A DNA stretch of 64,000 bases, from assembly GCA_028707275.1 (NCBI GenBank), contig JAQTUP010000001.1, positions 372,001-436,000 of the forward strand. Reading direction: 5' to 3'. The notes beneath the pieces were generated by a model. It saw only the letters and a list, made by a program, of their open reading frames with translations, had not been told where the DNA came from and did no database searches. Below are positions 18,252 to 27,925 of this stretch, in pieces. The stretch comes from Gallionella sp. (GTDB lineage Bacteria > Pseudomonadota > Gammaproteobacteria > Burkholderiales > Gallionellaceae). Position 1 is the stretch's first letter, and the number at the start of each line of letters is the position of its first letter. Made by a program: the position numbers and the translations under genes.

Positions 18252-20396
18252 TCAACTCGCCCGTCTTTGTTCTCGCTGCCTTAACACGCGCCACATCCAC
18301 ACGAAAAACAGCATCAACACGCCCAGCCCTGACCAGATCGGCCACAACGCAGGTTTATTCCACAAAGCACGCAACCGGTCACGCGGCGCTGCGCCCACTC
18401 GCCAGTATTTAATCTGGTTGTTCGCCATCACGTTGGGTTTTACGTTGTGCAGCCAGGCGTGTTGCAACACGTAGTTTTTCGGATGATAGCCCCACAACCA
18501 GGGTGAATCGTTGCGCACAATCTCCAGCATTTTGTCGATAATTGCCTGCCTTGCGGGGCTATTTTCCATATTCTTCATTTGATCGAACAGACGATCATAG
18601 TCCGGATTGCTGTAATTGGCGGCATTCTCCCCTCCTTTAGCCACCTTGGCTTGCGCGCCATGCAGCAAGAACAAAAAGTTCTCAGGGTCAGGGTAATCGG
18701 CATTCCACCCGAAGTAGAACATCTGTGTATCACCCCGGCGGATCTTGTCCTGAAAACGGTTGTAATCGGTGCTGCGCACGACCAGTTGCACGTTAATCTT
18801 GGCAAATTGCTTGCGCAACCAGTCGAGGCGCGACTTGTTCCCCACGCCATTGGCCGTTGTATCCAGGTTGATCACCAGAGGCTGACGGGTTTTCTCGTCG
18901 ATACCGCCAGGATAACCCGCCTCGGCCAGAAGCCGCTTTGCATGATCGACTGACTTGCGCACGGCTTGACCGCCAATCCAGTCGTACACGACAGGATTGA
19001 TACCGGCCTCCCCCTCGCGATAGCCAAAGATACCCGGCGGAATCGGTGATTGCGCGCTGATGCCGCGCCCGTTGGCGAATATGGATACAAACTCTTCGAA
19101 GTCCACCGCAATCGAGATGGCCTGGCGCAACTTCCTGGCGCGCTGGGAGTTGCCGCCGACGACAGGATCCAGCCAGTTAAAACCTGTATACATGGTTGAC
19201 GTAGCCACCGATGTGGACAGCGTGATGCCCTGCTCGCGCATTTCATCGCTGACACTGCTCTGCCCGCTCACGCTGACTTGCACCGCCTGATCAAAGCTGT
19301 CTGAACTGATGCCGGACGCATCGTAATATCCCTGTAAAAACTTGTTCCAGTAAGGAATGGTCTCCTTCTCCAGCGTAAAGACCACCCGGTCGGTCAGCGG
19401 CAGAGGCGCGCGGGCATCGGCCAGCAGCCCTGCCGCAGCATCTCCGGCCTCGCCCTGTTCAGGGTAGCGCTCGCTGTCGTAATAAGGATTCCTGGACAGC
19501 ACCATGCGCCGGTTCGGGTCGTTTTCAGACAGAAAATAAGGGCCGCTGCCCACAGGCCACCAGTCCAACGTCAGGTTGAGCTCTTTCATCCCGGGCTGCT
19601 CATAAAAACGCACGGCTTCGGGCGGCATCGGCGCAAAAAACGGCATCGCCAGCCAATAGGCAAACTGCGGGTACTTGCCGCGAATGGTGATTCGGTAGGT
19701 GGTATCGTCGACGACTTCCACCCCCGACAAGGGATAGGCGTCAAGATCGAGGAAATGATCCGGATTTTTATGCAAAGCCTGTTGCAAGGCGGCCGCATAG
19801 TCTTTTAAACCTACGATGTATTCGCTCATCACGCTGTAAATCGGCGTATGCAACTGCGGGTGTGCCAGCCGCTTGATTTGATTGACGTAATCGGCAGCCG
19901 TCACCACACGCGTACCGCTGTGCGCAAAGTCTCCCGGCGCGTGAATATCGTGCAGCTGTGAGGGGCGCAGATGATCGTATTCCAGACGTCCCTTAGCATC
20001 GCGAGCAAAGGCCGGATGCGGCTGGTAACGCTGCCCGGGCTTGATGTGAATCTCATATACGCTGTAGGCAATTTTATCCACCGCCGCATCCTCCGGCAAG
20101 GGCGCGTGCCTCGCATCCTGATACGCGATCTGCGGCATCGCACTGGCCGATAATGGCACGAGCTGGTAGGGGCGCTTGAGGTAGTGGTATTGCAGCGGCG
20201 GCGCATAAACAGAGGCTAAAATAGCATACTCATTCTCGCTGTATGCCTGCGCCGGGTCGAGGTGTTTGGGGCGTTCGGTGAACACCGAATAGAGTATCGC
20301 CCGGCCCGCATCCTCTGCCGGATACGGGTTATTCCACTGCCCGCCATCGCAGGCGGCTAACAGAGTGAGCAAGATAAAGCTGACAAGATATTTCAT
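18252..20396 (-). CDS. Family 5 extracellular solute-binding lipoprotein with C-terminal membrane helix
   Basis: This 714-residue binding protein of the OppA/DppA/YejA class has a lipobox LLAAC at residues 12-16, which predicts a lipid-anchored periplasmic protein. The body carries family landmarks: PKHLDPAQAYSENEYAIL, a YPLSGVEVVDDTTYRI region, and FYFGWNADYPDPENFLFLLHG. An extra C-terminal hydrophobic segment (LWPIWSGLGVLMLFFVWMW) followed by basic residues predicts a second, transmembrane anchor, which is unusual for binding proteins. The cognate permeases are probably the two genes downstream at 15.3-17.7 kb. The ligand is unknown; a large size suggests peptides. Confidence 0.88.
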   Translation of the reverse strand: MKYLVSFILLTLLAACDGGQWNNPYPAEDAGRAILYSVFTERPKHLDPAQAYSENEYAILASVYAPPLQYHYLKRPYQLVPLSASAMPQIAYQDARHAPLPEDAAVDKIAYSVYEIHIKPGQRYQPHPAFARDAKGRLEYDHLRPSQLHDIHAPGDFAHSGTRVVTAADYVNQIKRLAHPQLHTPIYSVMSEYIVGLKDYAAALQQALHKNPDHFLDLDAYPLSGVEVVDDTTYRITIRGKYPQFAYWLAMPFFAPMPPEAVRFYEQPGMKELNLTLDWWPVGSGPYFLSENDPNRRMVLSRNPYYDSERYPEQGEAGDAAAGLLADARAPLPLTDRVVFTLEKETIPYWNKFLQGYYDASGISSDSFDQAVQVSVSGQSSVSDEMREQGITLSTSVATSTMYTGFNWLDPVVGGNSQRARKLRQAISIAVDFEEFVSIFANGRGISAQSPIPPGIFGYREGEAGINPVVYDWIGGQAVRKSVDHAKRLLAEAGYPGGIDEKTRQPLVINLDTTANGVGNKSRLDWLRKQFAKINVQLVVRSTDYNRFQDKIRRGDTQMFYFGWNADYPDPENFLFLLHGAQAKVAKGGENAANYSNPDYDRLFDQMKNMENSPARQAIIDKMLEIVRNDSPWLWGYHPKNYVLQHAWLHNVKPNVMANNQIKYWRVGAAPRDRLRALWNKPALWPIWSGLGVLMLFFVWMWRVLRQREQRRAS

Positions 20397-20594
20397 GGCG
20401 CAGGAGTGTAACGGAATGCGGCATGCTAGTCATTGCCATAAAACCGAATACACAGTAAAGTGCCACGCCGACCAGAGCCCCGGCGAGAGATTAGCGGCTG
20501 ACAGGCTGCTGAAAGCACTGAAACACGGTGGCAGCCCCCCTTCATTCGGACATCAGACGCTGTCACACACGGGTACTCAAACATGGAGCAACAC

Positions 20595-21974
20595 ATGAGT
20601 TCGAGTTTCGATATGACTGATGAAGAACCCGCAGATGCGCTAAAAGAACTGGCAGATGAGCGTGAAGCCCATGCCGGGACGCGCGCCCGGTTAAAATTGC
20701 TCGAGCGCACCTTGATGCACTTCGTGCCGCGCGACCTGATTTCCTTCCTCGGCAAAGCCAGCCTGATCGACGTCAAGCTGGGCGATCACGTAGAAAAAAC
20801 CATGTCTGTGGTATTCACCGACATCCGCGACTTCACGTCCTTGTCGGAGAGCATCACCCCGCAGCAAACCTTCGACATGATCAACTCCTATCTGTCTGTG
20901 ATGAACCCGGTCATCAGCGCGCATCGCGGCATCATAGACAAATACATGGGTGATGCGATTATGGCGCTGTTTCCGACGACGGCCGATGACGCACTGACAG
21001 CGGCGCTGGCCATGCTCGCACGCCTGACTGAATACAATTCGGGACGCAAACGCGCGGCCTACGCCCCGATACGCATAGGCATAGGCGTCAATACCGGACT
21101 CCTGATGCTGGGGGTGATAGGCGGCGGCAATCGCATGGAAGGCACGGTGATCAGCCATGCGGTCAATCTGGCATCAAGATTGCAAACCCTGACCAAGACC
21201 TATGGCACGCCGCTGCTCATCAGTGAACACACCTTGTATAGCCTGGCAGAGCCGGACAAATTTCAGTACCGCTATCTTGGCCGCGTCAAGGTCGCATACA
21301 AAACCCATCCTGAATCCATCTATGAAGTGTTCAACCACGACCAGCCGCATATCAGGGAATTAAAAATTCAGACACTGGAAAAGTTTGATAAGGCACTGGC
21401 TTATTACCACACACGACAAGTACAACGCGCCCAGAACATGCTCGAAGAAATTGTCCGGATCAACCCGGACGACCTGCCCGCAAAAGTCTATCTTCAGCGC
21501 TGCGCCAACCATCTGTTGAGCGGCGTTTACGAGGGATCTGAAGAATTCACAGGGGATGTGGCATGGAGCCATGAATATCAGTTGGGCAACGATATTATCG
21601 ACGGCCAGCACCAGGAAACCTTACTTCTTCTGGGCAAGCTGTACGATGCGGTCACGACGGGGGCGAGCCCCGGCGAAATCAGCGAAATGATGCTTGTGCT
21701 AAAAGAGCAGATCAAGGGGCATTTTGATTACCAGGAGAAATTGATGCACGACATTCACTACCCTTTCGCAGCAGACCATATCGCGCAGCACAAAGCTTAC
21801 ATGAAATTTTTTATCAGGCTAAAGGATGAAGCCGCGTCCAATATGGACGACCCGTGGCATTTTGGTTTTCGCATCAAACTGTTCCTGGCCGACTGGTTGT
21901 TGAATCATTCCAACCGGGATGACCGGCATTTCAACCGGTTCCTCAACGAACAAGGCATACTGAACGCACACTAG
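20595..21974 (+). CDS. Class III adenylate/guanylate cyclase fused to bacteriohemerythrin
   Basis: This protein has 459 residues from the ATG at 20595 (GGAG 6 bp upstream; an ATG at 20583 is the alternative). A short coiled coil is followed by a class III cyclase domain (about 55-240). Its two metal-binding Asp are D76 (FTDIRDFT) and D120 (MGDAIM), and VNLASR is intact. At the usual base-selecting Asp of the xDAVN motif there is His (H188, ISHAVN). Then comes a TPR-like pair of helices, and a C-terminal hemerythrin domain (about 325-455) with H339, H376, H395, H399, H438 and D443. The glutamate four residues after H376 is Gln (Q380). It probably links oxygen or NO binding to nucleotide synthesis. 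Confidence 0.9.
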   Translation: MSSSFDMTDEEPADALKELADEREAHAGTRARLKLLERTLMHFVPRDLISFLGKASLIDVKLGDHVEKTMSVVFTDIRDFTSLSESITPQQTFDMINSYLSVMNPVISAHRGIIDKYMGDAIMALFPTTADDALTAALAMLARLTEYNSGRKRAAYAPIRIGIGVNTGLLMLGVIGGGNRMEGTVISHAVNLASRLQTLTKTYGTPLLISEHTLYSLAEPDKFQYRYLGRVKVAYKTHPESIYEVFNHDQPHIRELKIQTLEKFDKALAYYHTRQVQRAQNMLEEIVRINPDDLPAKVYLQRCANHLLSGVYEGSEEFTGDVAWSHEYQLGNDIIDGQHQETLLLLGKLYDAVTTGASPGEISEMMLVLKEQIKGHFDYQEKLMHDIHYPFAADHIAQHKAYMKFFIRLKDEAASNMDDPWHFGFRIKLFLADWLLNHSNRDDRHFNRFLNEQGILNAH

Positions 21975-22029
21975 CGGGCTCTCATTTTTTGCAGAATTTT
22001 TTCAATTTCATACGACGCGGGTCCATACC

Positions 22030-23019
22030 ATGCAATCAGACTGGCAAACATTTCTTAACCAACAGGGCGCCACCTTTGGCGATGCCGCAGCAGAACTGAA
22101 AGCCGCCGTTCAGGGCACTGTGCTGTGCAATCTTGGCCAATTCGCGACGCTGCGCGTTTCAGGTATGGATGCTCAGTCATTTTTGCAAAACCTTTTGAGC
22201 AATGACATTCTTGAAGTGAGCGCCAGCAAAGCGCAATTTTCAAGTTTCAACTCTGCCAAGGGCAGGATACTTGCAACCTTTTTGATCTGGCGCGAGGGGG
22301 ACGACTATCTGCTGCAACTGCCCGGCACACTGGCCGATGCGCTGCGCAAGAAGCTGTCCATGTATGTGCTGCGCGCCAAAGTATCAATCACTGACGCCAG
22401 CGATGAGATTGTTTCGCTGGGATTATCGGGCGAGTGTGCACCATTGCCGGAAAATTGCCTCGAACTGCCCCCATTGGGCACAGCTCATATTCCGGACGCC
22501 TGCGTCATCAAACTGGACGACTCGCGTTTCATGCTCAGCACCACGCCCAAGCTGGCGCCCGCGCTTTGGAAAACGCTGAGCATGCACGCTCAACCTGTGG
22601 GCAGCAGCTACTGGGACTGGCTGAATATTCGCGCGGGAATACCCGTCATTCTTCCCCAAACGCAGGAACAATTCGTGCCGCAGATGGCCAATCTGGACTT
22701 GATCAACGCGGTCAACTTCAAGAAAGGCTGCTACCCGGGGCAGGAAATAGTCGCCCGCATGCATTACCTGGGACGTCTCAAACGCCGCATGTATCTGGCG
22801 CACGTGGAAGAGTTGGCGTTAGCCGGTGATGAGTTATTCAGCGCAGACATGGCAGATCAGGCCTGCGGCATGGTGGCCAATGCGGCTCCGGCGCCTGCCG
22901 GCGGATACGACGTGCTGGCCGTGGTGCAAATATCGAGCCATGAGTCGCAGACTGTGCATCTGCACTCGCAGCAAGGTGCTCCCCTTAAATTCGAAGCACT
23001 CCCCTACCCGCTGCCATGA
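22030..23019 (+). CDS. ygfZ: tRNA-modifying / Fe-S repair protein YgfZ
   Basis: This 329-residue folate-binding protein is related to the glycine-cleavage T protein. The diagnostic KKGCYPGQE motif, with its conserved Cys, is present near residue 235, and the N-terminal half has the GcvT-like LRVSGMDAQSFLQNLLSNDI. YgfZ helps in folate-dependent maintenance of certain iron-sulfur proteins, including MiaB. The gene overlaps the next by 4 bp, which suggests co-expression with a CbiM-like permease. The length and the motif are as expected. Confidence 0.93.
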   Translation: MQSDWQTFLNQQGATFGDAAAELKAAVQGTVLCNLGQFATLRVSGMDAQSFLQNLLSNDILEVSASKAQFSSFNSAKGRILATFLIWREGDDYLLQLPGTLADALRKKLSMYVLRAKVSITDASDEIVSLGLSGECAPLPENCLELPPLGTAHIPDACVIKLDDSRFMLSTTPKLAPALWKTLSMHAQPVGSSYWDWLNIRAGIPVILPQTQEQFVPQMANLDLINAVNFKKGCYPGQEIVARMHYLGRLKRRMYLAHVEELALAGDELFSADMADQACGMVANAAPAPAGGYDVLAVVQISSHESQTVHLHSQQGAPLKFEALPYPLP

Positions 23020-23684
23020 ACCTGCCCGCCCAGTTATTTGCCGACAACTGGCTGGTGCTGGCAAACACCGTCTTCGCCTTACTGCTGTACCGGGCTGTGC
23101 GCGTTGCGCCCTGGCGCCGTTTGCTGGGCAACGCCAACATGATGAACGCGCTCATCGGCCTGCTGTTCTGCACGCCGGTTTTCTGGCATCTCAACGCAGG
23201 CATACACCCGGGGTTCAATTTTCACCTGATCGGCGCCACGCTGTTTCTGCTGATGTTCGGCTGGCCCATCGCGCTGGTCATGCTGTCCCTGGTAATGCTG
23301 GGCACATGGCTGTACTCGGGGCTGGACTTGATCGCGCTGGGGCTCAACGGATTGCTGATGCTGGCGCTGCCGATGCTGTTTGGCGAAGGGCTGCTGCGCT
23401 TTTGTCGGCGCTACCTGCCCAAAAATTTCTTCATCTTTGTGTTGCTCAACGGTTTTGCCTGCGCGGCGCTGGCCTGCATGCTGATGATGTTCGCGACCAC
23501 GCTGGTGTTACTGGCGCTGAGCCACTACACCTGGCCGCAGATTCAATACCACTATCTCATTCCGGCGCCTATTCTCATCTTCGCCGAAGCATTCGCCACC
23601 GGGGCGGTGATCAGCGCTTTCACCGTATCGCAGCCTGAGGCGGTGATGAATTTCAGCATAGACGATTATTTAACGGGGAAATAA
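23016..23684 (+). CDS. CbiM-like energy-coupling-factor permease, orphan
   Basis: This very hydrophobic 222-residue protein has about six or seven membrane helices and matches the CbiM-like predicted permease family (COG3235). Supporting features are the LLGNANMMNALIGLLFCTPVFWHLNAGIHPGFNFHLIG segment, seen here by its Asn, His and Gly positions, and the C-terminal AEAFATGAVISAFTVSQPE. True CbiM proteins transport Co or Ni with CbiN/CbiQ/CbiO; none of these genes is nearby. The substrate is therefore uncertain. The start ATG overlaps the ygfZ stop. Confidence 0.8.
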   Translation: MNLPAQLFADNWLVLANTVFALLLYRAVRVAPWRRLLGNANMMNALIGLLFCTPVFWHLNAGIHPGFNFHLIGATLFLLMFGWPIALVMLSLVMLGTWLYSGLDLIALGLNGLLMLALPMLFGEGLLRFCRRYLPKNFFIFVLLNGFACAALACMLMMFATTLVLLALSHYTWPQIQYHYLIPAPILIFAEAFATGAVISAFTVSQPEAVMNFSIDDYLTGK

Positions 23685-24107
23685 TTTCAGCCGCATCTTG
23701 ATGTGCGGCAGCCCTGCATCCATAAATATGCAACCCTCCTCGGCAAAGTCGAAGCCGTGATAAAACGGCACGGCATGAAGCTGCGCGTCTACATCGACCT
23801 GCGGATAATCGTGGGCGCGAGCGTAGTCGAGCAAGGACTCGATAATCGCCGTGCCCACTTTTCGATTGCGCCAGTTTGGCAGGACGGCAATGCGCCCGAT
23901 ATGACCGTCTGCGAACATACGCCCACAGCCGATCGCCTCCCCCTGATGACTGAGCACCAGCGCATGGCGGCAATTTTCATCCAGACCATCCCACTCAAGA
24001 TCAGGTGAAATACCCTGCTCGCGGATGAATACCGCCTCACGTACCGATCTGAGCAAGGGTTCACCATCATGCCAATTCACCAGACTAACGCTAAAAGGAG
24101 TGTTCAT
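23670..24107 (-). CDS. GNAT family N-acetyltransferase
   Basis: This 145-residue GNAT protein of the YjcF/ElaA type has the opening VFIREQGISPDLEWDGLDE, then strand beta-4 HIGRIAVLPNWRNRKVGTAI containing the acetyl-CoA-binding loop (RNRKVG replacing the usual R/QxxGxG/A). It ends FYHGFDFAEEGCIFMDAGLPHIKM. It transfers an acetyl group from acetyl-CoA to an unknown amine. It is convergent with the CbiM-like gene and their ends overlap by 15 bp. Confidence 0.9.
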   Translation of the reverse strand: MNTPFSVSLVNWHDGEPLLRSVREAVFIREQGISPDLEWDGLDENCRHALVLSHQGEAIGCGRMFADGHIGRIAVLPNWRNRKVGTAIIESLLDYARAHDYPQVDVDAQLHAVPFYHGFDFAEEGCIFMDAGLPHIKMRLKLFPR

Positions 24108-24116
24108 ACATTTCCT

Positions 24117-25123
<1,007 letters not shown>

Positions 25124-26350
25124 TCACCCCTCGGTGGCCAGCGCATAACATACATCCAGTTTCCGTCCGAGCAGGCTGACAACGTCGCTGTCTACGCATC
25201 CTGCCTGCGCCAACTGGGTCAGTTGGGCAAACACTTCATCGCGCGTCTGAGGATCCCGGTAAGGACGATCCTGCGCCAGCGCCTGAAAGATATCGGCGAC
25301 GCTGATAATGCGCGATTCGAGATCCATATCCACCCCGGCCTGCCTGAACGGATATCCGGTTCCCAGCAGGTTCTCGTGGTGCGCACCGGCCCAATGGGCA
25401 ATTCGGCTGTTACCAAACACATTCTTCAAAATCCGGAAGCTGTCGTAGGCATGGCGGGTAATCGACGCTCGTTCCTCAAGGTTGAGCGGGGCGGGTTTAT
25501 CGATAATGTAGTCCGGTACGCGCAACTTGCCCAGATCGTGCAGCAATCCTGCTGCCTCGATCAAATCCAGCACATTCCCGGTCAGTCCTTCCTGTTCTGC
25601 CAGATAACGGGAAATCTTGCCCACCCGCTGTGAATGATCGTGGGTATAAGCGCTCTTGGCATCGACGATGCGTGCAAAGAGATTGGCAATGTTCAGCATA
25701 TCCGGCATGGAAAGCTGCTGATCGGATGCTGTCGTAAAATCCTTGATATCTTCATCCAGATAGTCCGCCTCCATCGCCAGCCAGAAAGCCTCATTCATCG
25801 AAGCGCTGACAAAAGCCTCCACCAGCACAGGTGCAAAGCAACTGCCGGAGAATTCACGAACCTGTTCGATAATGGCCGGGTATTCCCAGAGAATGGAATT
25901 TTTCAGCCCGGCCCCCGGGATAATGTAGGGGATTTGCAGTACATCAACCCGGTCCACCAAAAAGATAAGATTGGCTGACAGGCGAATTTTTTCAGGCAGG
26001 GATGCGGGCAGGTTTTCCCAGTGCGTATGATGCCAGCGGATGACGGGCGCAAAATCAGCCAGGGGTGGGCACTCAAGCAGATAGTGTTCTCCCCGATGAC
26101 AGTGAGCATTAACCCCCTTCCATTCGAATTCTTCGGCAAGATCCTGGTGTTCCAGAGTCCTGGATACGCCGCAGTCGTGCAACATGCCTGCATGCAAAAT
26201 GAAATCCCGGTCAGCCTTGCTCCATCCCAGCTCGCGCGCAACAGCTTCCGCCATCGCGGCAACCCGCTTGCCATGACGAACTTCATCGACCCCGACAAGA
26301 TCAAGTGCATGGGTCAGTCCGATGATTACGTGGTGCAAGCTCAAGTGCAT
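25124..26350 (-). CDS. HD-GYP domain protein with tandem HD regions
   Basis: This 408-residue cytoplasmic protein has a first HD region at residues about 20-130 (LHDCGVSRTLEH) and a second, complete HD-GYP domain at about 225-390. Motifs in the second are HDLGKLRVPDYIIDKPAPL (HD, then KP), and HHENLLGTGYPF, the HHExxxGxGYP signature. HD-GYP enzymes hydrolyse c-di-GMP to pGpG and/or GMP. The first region could be a regulatory or a second catalytic HD. It is divergent, 580 bp away, from a diguanylate cyclase operon, so both arms of c-di-GMP turnover are encoded here. Confidence 0.9.
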   Translation of the reverse strand: MHLSLHHVIIGLTHALDLVGVDEVRHGKRVAAMAEAVARELGWSKADRDFILHAGMLHDCGVSRTLEHQDLAEEFEWKGVNAHCHRGEHYLLECPPLADFAPVIRWHHTHWENLPASLPEKIRLSANLIFLVDRVDVLQIPYIIPGAGLKNSILWEYPAIIEQVREFSGSCFAPVLVEAFVSASMNEAFWLAMEADYLDEDIKDFTTASDQQLSMPDMLNIANLFARIVDAKSAYTHDHSQRVGKISRYLAEQEGLTGNVLDLIEAAGLLHDLGKLRVPDYIIDKPAPLNLEERASITRHAYDSFRILKNVFGNSRIAHWAGAHHENLLGTGYPFRQAGVDMDLESRIISVADIFQALAQDRPYRDPQTRDEVFAQLTQLAQAGCVDSDVVSLLGRKLDVCYALATEG

Positions 26351-26404
26351 AAAAAATTCCCCGCCGCTATCGACGCCAACTGTACAAAAGTAGAAGTATA
26401 ACCA

Positions 26405-26880
26405 TTGCAGCTAACCCTGACTCAAAAATCAGCATCCCGACCGCACAAAAGCACCAGGCCCATGCAACAACAGAAAACAGTAACTGATGTTACGCAGCAA
26501 CATCAGTTTTGCATACAAATCAACTTCGCCGGGGGCAGCCCGGCTGCTGGCGACTTTCTTTTGAGTCGCCAAAAGAAAGTCGCTAAAGAAAAAGCGACCC
26601 CGGCTTGCCGCGCCGCCTGACTGCCCTGCATGGGATCGGCAGGTGACAGTCAGTCTGCGTTCCCTCGATAGCCGCAAACAGGCGGAGCTGCGCAACTCGC
26701 ACGATCCGCACAGCGGCCACGTGCTCAAACAGTGCTCGCCTACCCCCCCGCTTGTTTGCGGCTATCTTCGGCGGCGCACAGGGGTAGTGGGCGAAGCTCA
26801 AAGGTTACCGCTAAAAAATAATTTTAATGATTCCAAAATACTGACTTTAGAAGTCAGTGCGTAACATCAAACAGTAATTA
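26405..26880. other. Intergenic stretch with no supported gene
   Basis: Between the HD-GYP gene and the REC-CheC-GGDEF operon there are about 580 bp without a convincing gene. The short frames in both orientations are low-complexity and share the repeat element annotated at 26540-26800. Only an AT-richer stretch just before 26932 looks promoter-like. Confidence 0.6.
26540..26800. repeat. Palindrome-rich intergenic repeat element
   Basis: Two clear inverted repeats lie in this stretch. The first has perfect 13-bp arms, 26550-26562 (GCGACTTTCTTTT) and 26571-26583, with an 8-bp loop. The second has 19-bp arms, 26667-26685 and 26748-26766, with one mismatch, built on GATAGCCGCAAACA. From recall, similar sequence is scattered in many betaproteobacterial genomes as noncoding dispersed repeats; this copy has no ORF with a family. 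I see no transposase. Confidence 0.6.
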
Positions 26881-26931
26881 AAACCTAACTGCGATAGAAT
26901 CGCCGGGTTAAAAAATGCAACAGGGATAATT

Positions 26932-27309
26932 ATGCCACCCAGCATCAAGACACTGCTCATTGTAGATGACAGCCGAGTATCCCGGATGCTGATCCGAGCC
27001 TTTGTACTCGCCAGCCGCCCCCAATGGATCATCATCGAGGCCGCCAGCGGCGCCGAAGCCCTGGAAGTCGTCGGGGAAAACCGGGTTGATTTTTGCACCA
27101 TGGACATCAACATGCCAGGCATGCTTGGCACAGATGCTGCAGAACAAATGATCAGCCGACATCCCAAGATACGTATCGCCATCTTCTCAGGAAACATTCA
27201 GGACTGCCAACAGAGCCGCGCGGCAGCCCTGGGTGCTGTCTTCGTCGCGAAACCGGTCACGGCAAAAAGTGTCGCGCAGGCGCTAGAGCACTTCGAAAGC
27301 ATTGAGTGA
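26932..27309 (+). CDS. CheY-like response regulator
   Basis: This 125-residue single receiver has an acidic pair in LLIVDDSR, a phospho-Asp in FCTMDINMPGMLGTDAAEQ, the switch Ser in IAIFSGNIQ and Lys in VAKPVTAKS. It has no output domain, so it works by binding a partner. The stop overlaps the next gene start (GTGA), so it is translated with the CheC-type phosphatase. Together with the third gene it makes a signalling operon. Confidence 0.92.
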   Translation: MPPSIKTLLIVDDSRVSRMLIRAFVLASRPQWIIIEAASGAEALEVVGENRVDFCTMDINMPGMLGTDAAEQMISRHPKIRIAIFSGNIQDCQQSRAAALGAVFVAKPVTAKSVAQALEHFESIE

Positions 27310-27917
27310 AGACCCTGTCCGAATTGCACCTGGATGCACTCACCGAAGTGTTTAACATCGGCGCGGGACGAGCCGCATCGAGCCTGAGCGAGATTGTGGG
27401 CGAAGAGGTCAAATTATCCGTGCCCAGATTGCAACTGGTGCAGCCTGCGGATATCAACATGCAGACGCTGGCGCTCAACAGCCCGAGACTGGGCGCAGTC
27501 AAGCAGCAGTTCAGCGGCCCGTTTGACGCGGATGCCATGTTGCTGTTCACCGAGGAGAGGGCGCTGGAAATCGTGCGCGACATGATGGGATCTCACATCA
27601 GCATCGAGGAACTGGCCGAATACGAACAGGACGCCATGTGCGAACTGGGCAACATCATCCTGAATGCCTGCCTGTCTGCCATGGCAGACATTCTTAAAAT
27701 CAGCTTTCAAAGTTCACTGCCGCGTTATGTTGTTGACTCATCAGATGTTATCCTGCGGCAAATCATCAAGGACACGAATCTGTCCATCATGCTGGCGCTG
27801 CATATCGACTTGACGATCGAGAAACATCATACGCAGGGCAATCTGGTTTTTCTGCTCAACTCGACATCATTGCAGGAACTCATCGCACACATCGACCATT
27901 TCATTTCCGGAATCTAG
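27306..27917 (+). CDS. CheC-type phosphatase
   Basis: This 203-residue CheC/CheX-family protein has both active-site helices: LTEVFNIGAGRAASSLSEI at the N-terminus (Glu and Asn of the ExxN motif) and MCELGNIILNACLSAMADI in the middle. Such proteins dephosphorylate CheY-like regulators. The start is GTG at 27306, overlapping the TGA of the preceding receiver gene. The natural substrate is therefore probably the receiver encoded just before it. Confidence 0.9.
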   Translation: MKTLSELHLDALTEVFNIGAGRAASSLSEIVGEEVKLSVPRLQLVQPADINMQTLALNSPRLGAVKQQFSGPFDADAMLLFTEERALEIVRDMMGSHISIEELAEYEQDAMCELGNIILNACLSAMADILKISFQSSLPRYVVDSSDVILRQIIKDTNLSIMLALHIDLTIEKHHTQGNLVFLLNSTSLQELIAHIDHFISGI

Positions 27918-27925
27918 CGATCACA

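Noticed and set aside
22826-23638. 270-codon plus-strand frame across ygfZ and the CbiM-like gene
   Set aside because: Overlaps two good genes in another frame and has an Arg/Ala-rich composition.
26405-26620. Short frames in the repeat element
   Set aside because: Low-complexity, no ribosome site, and the region is better explained as a dispersed noncoding repeat.
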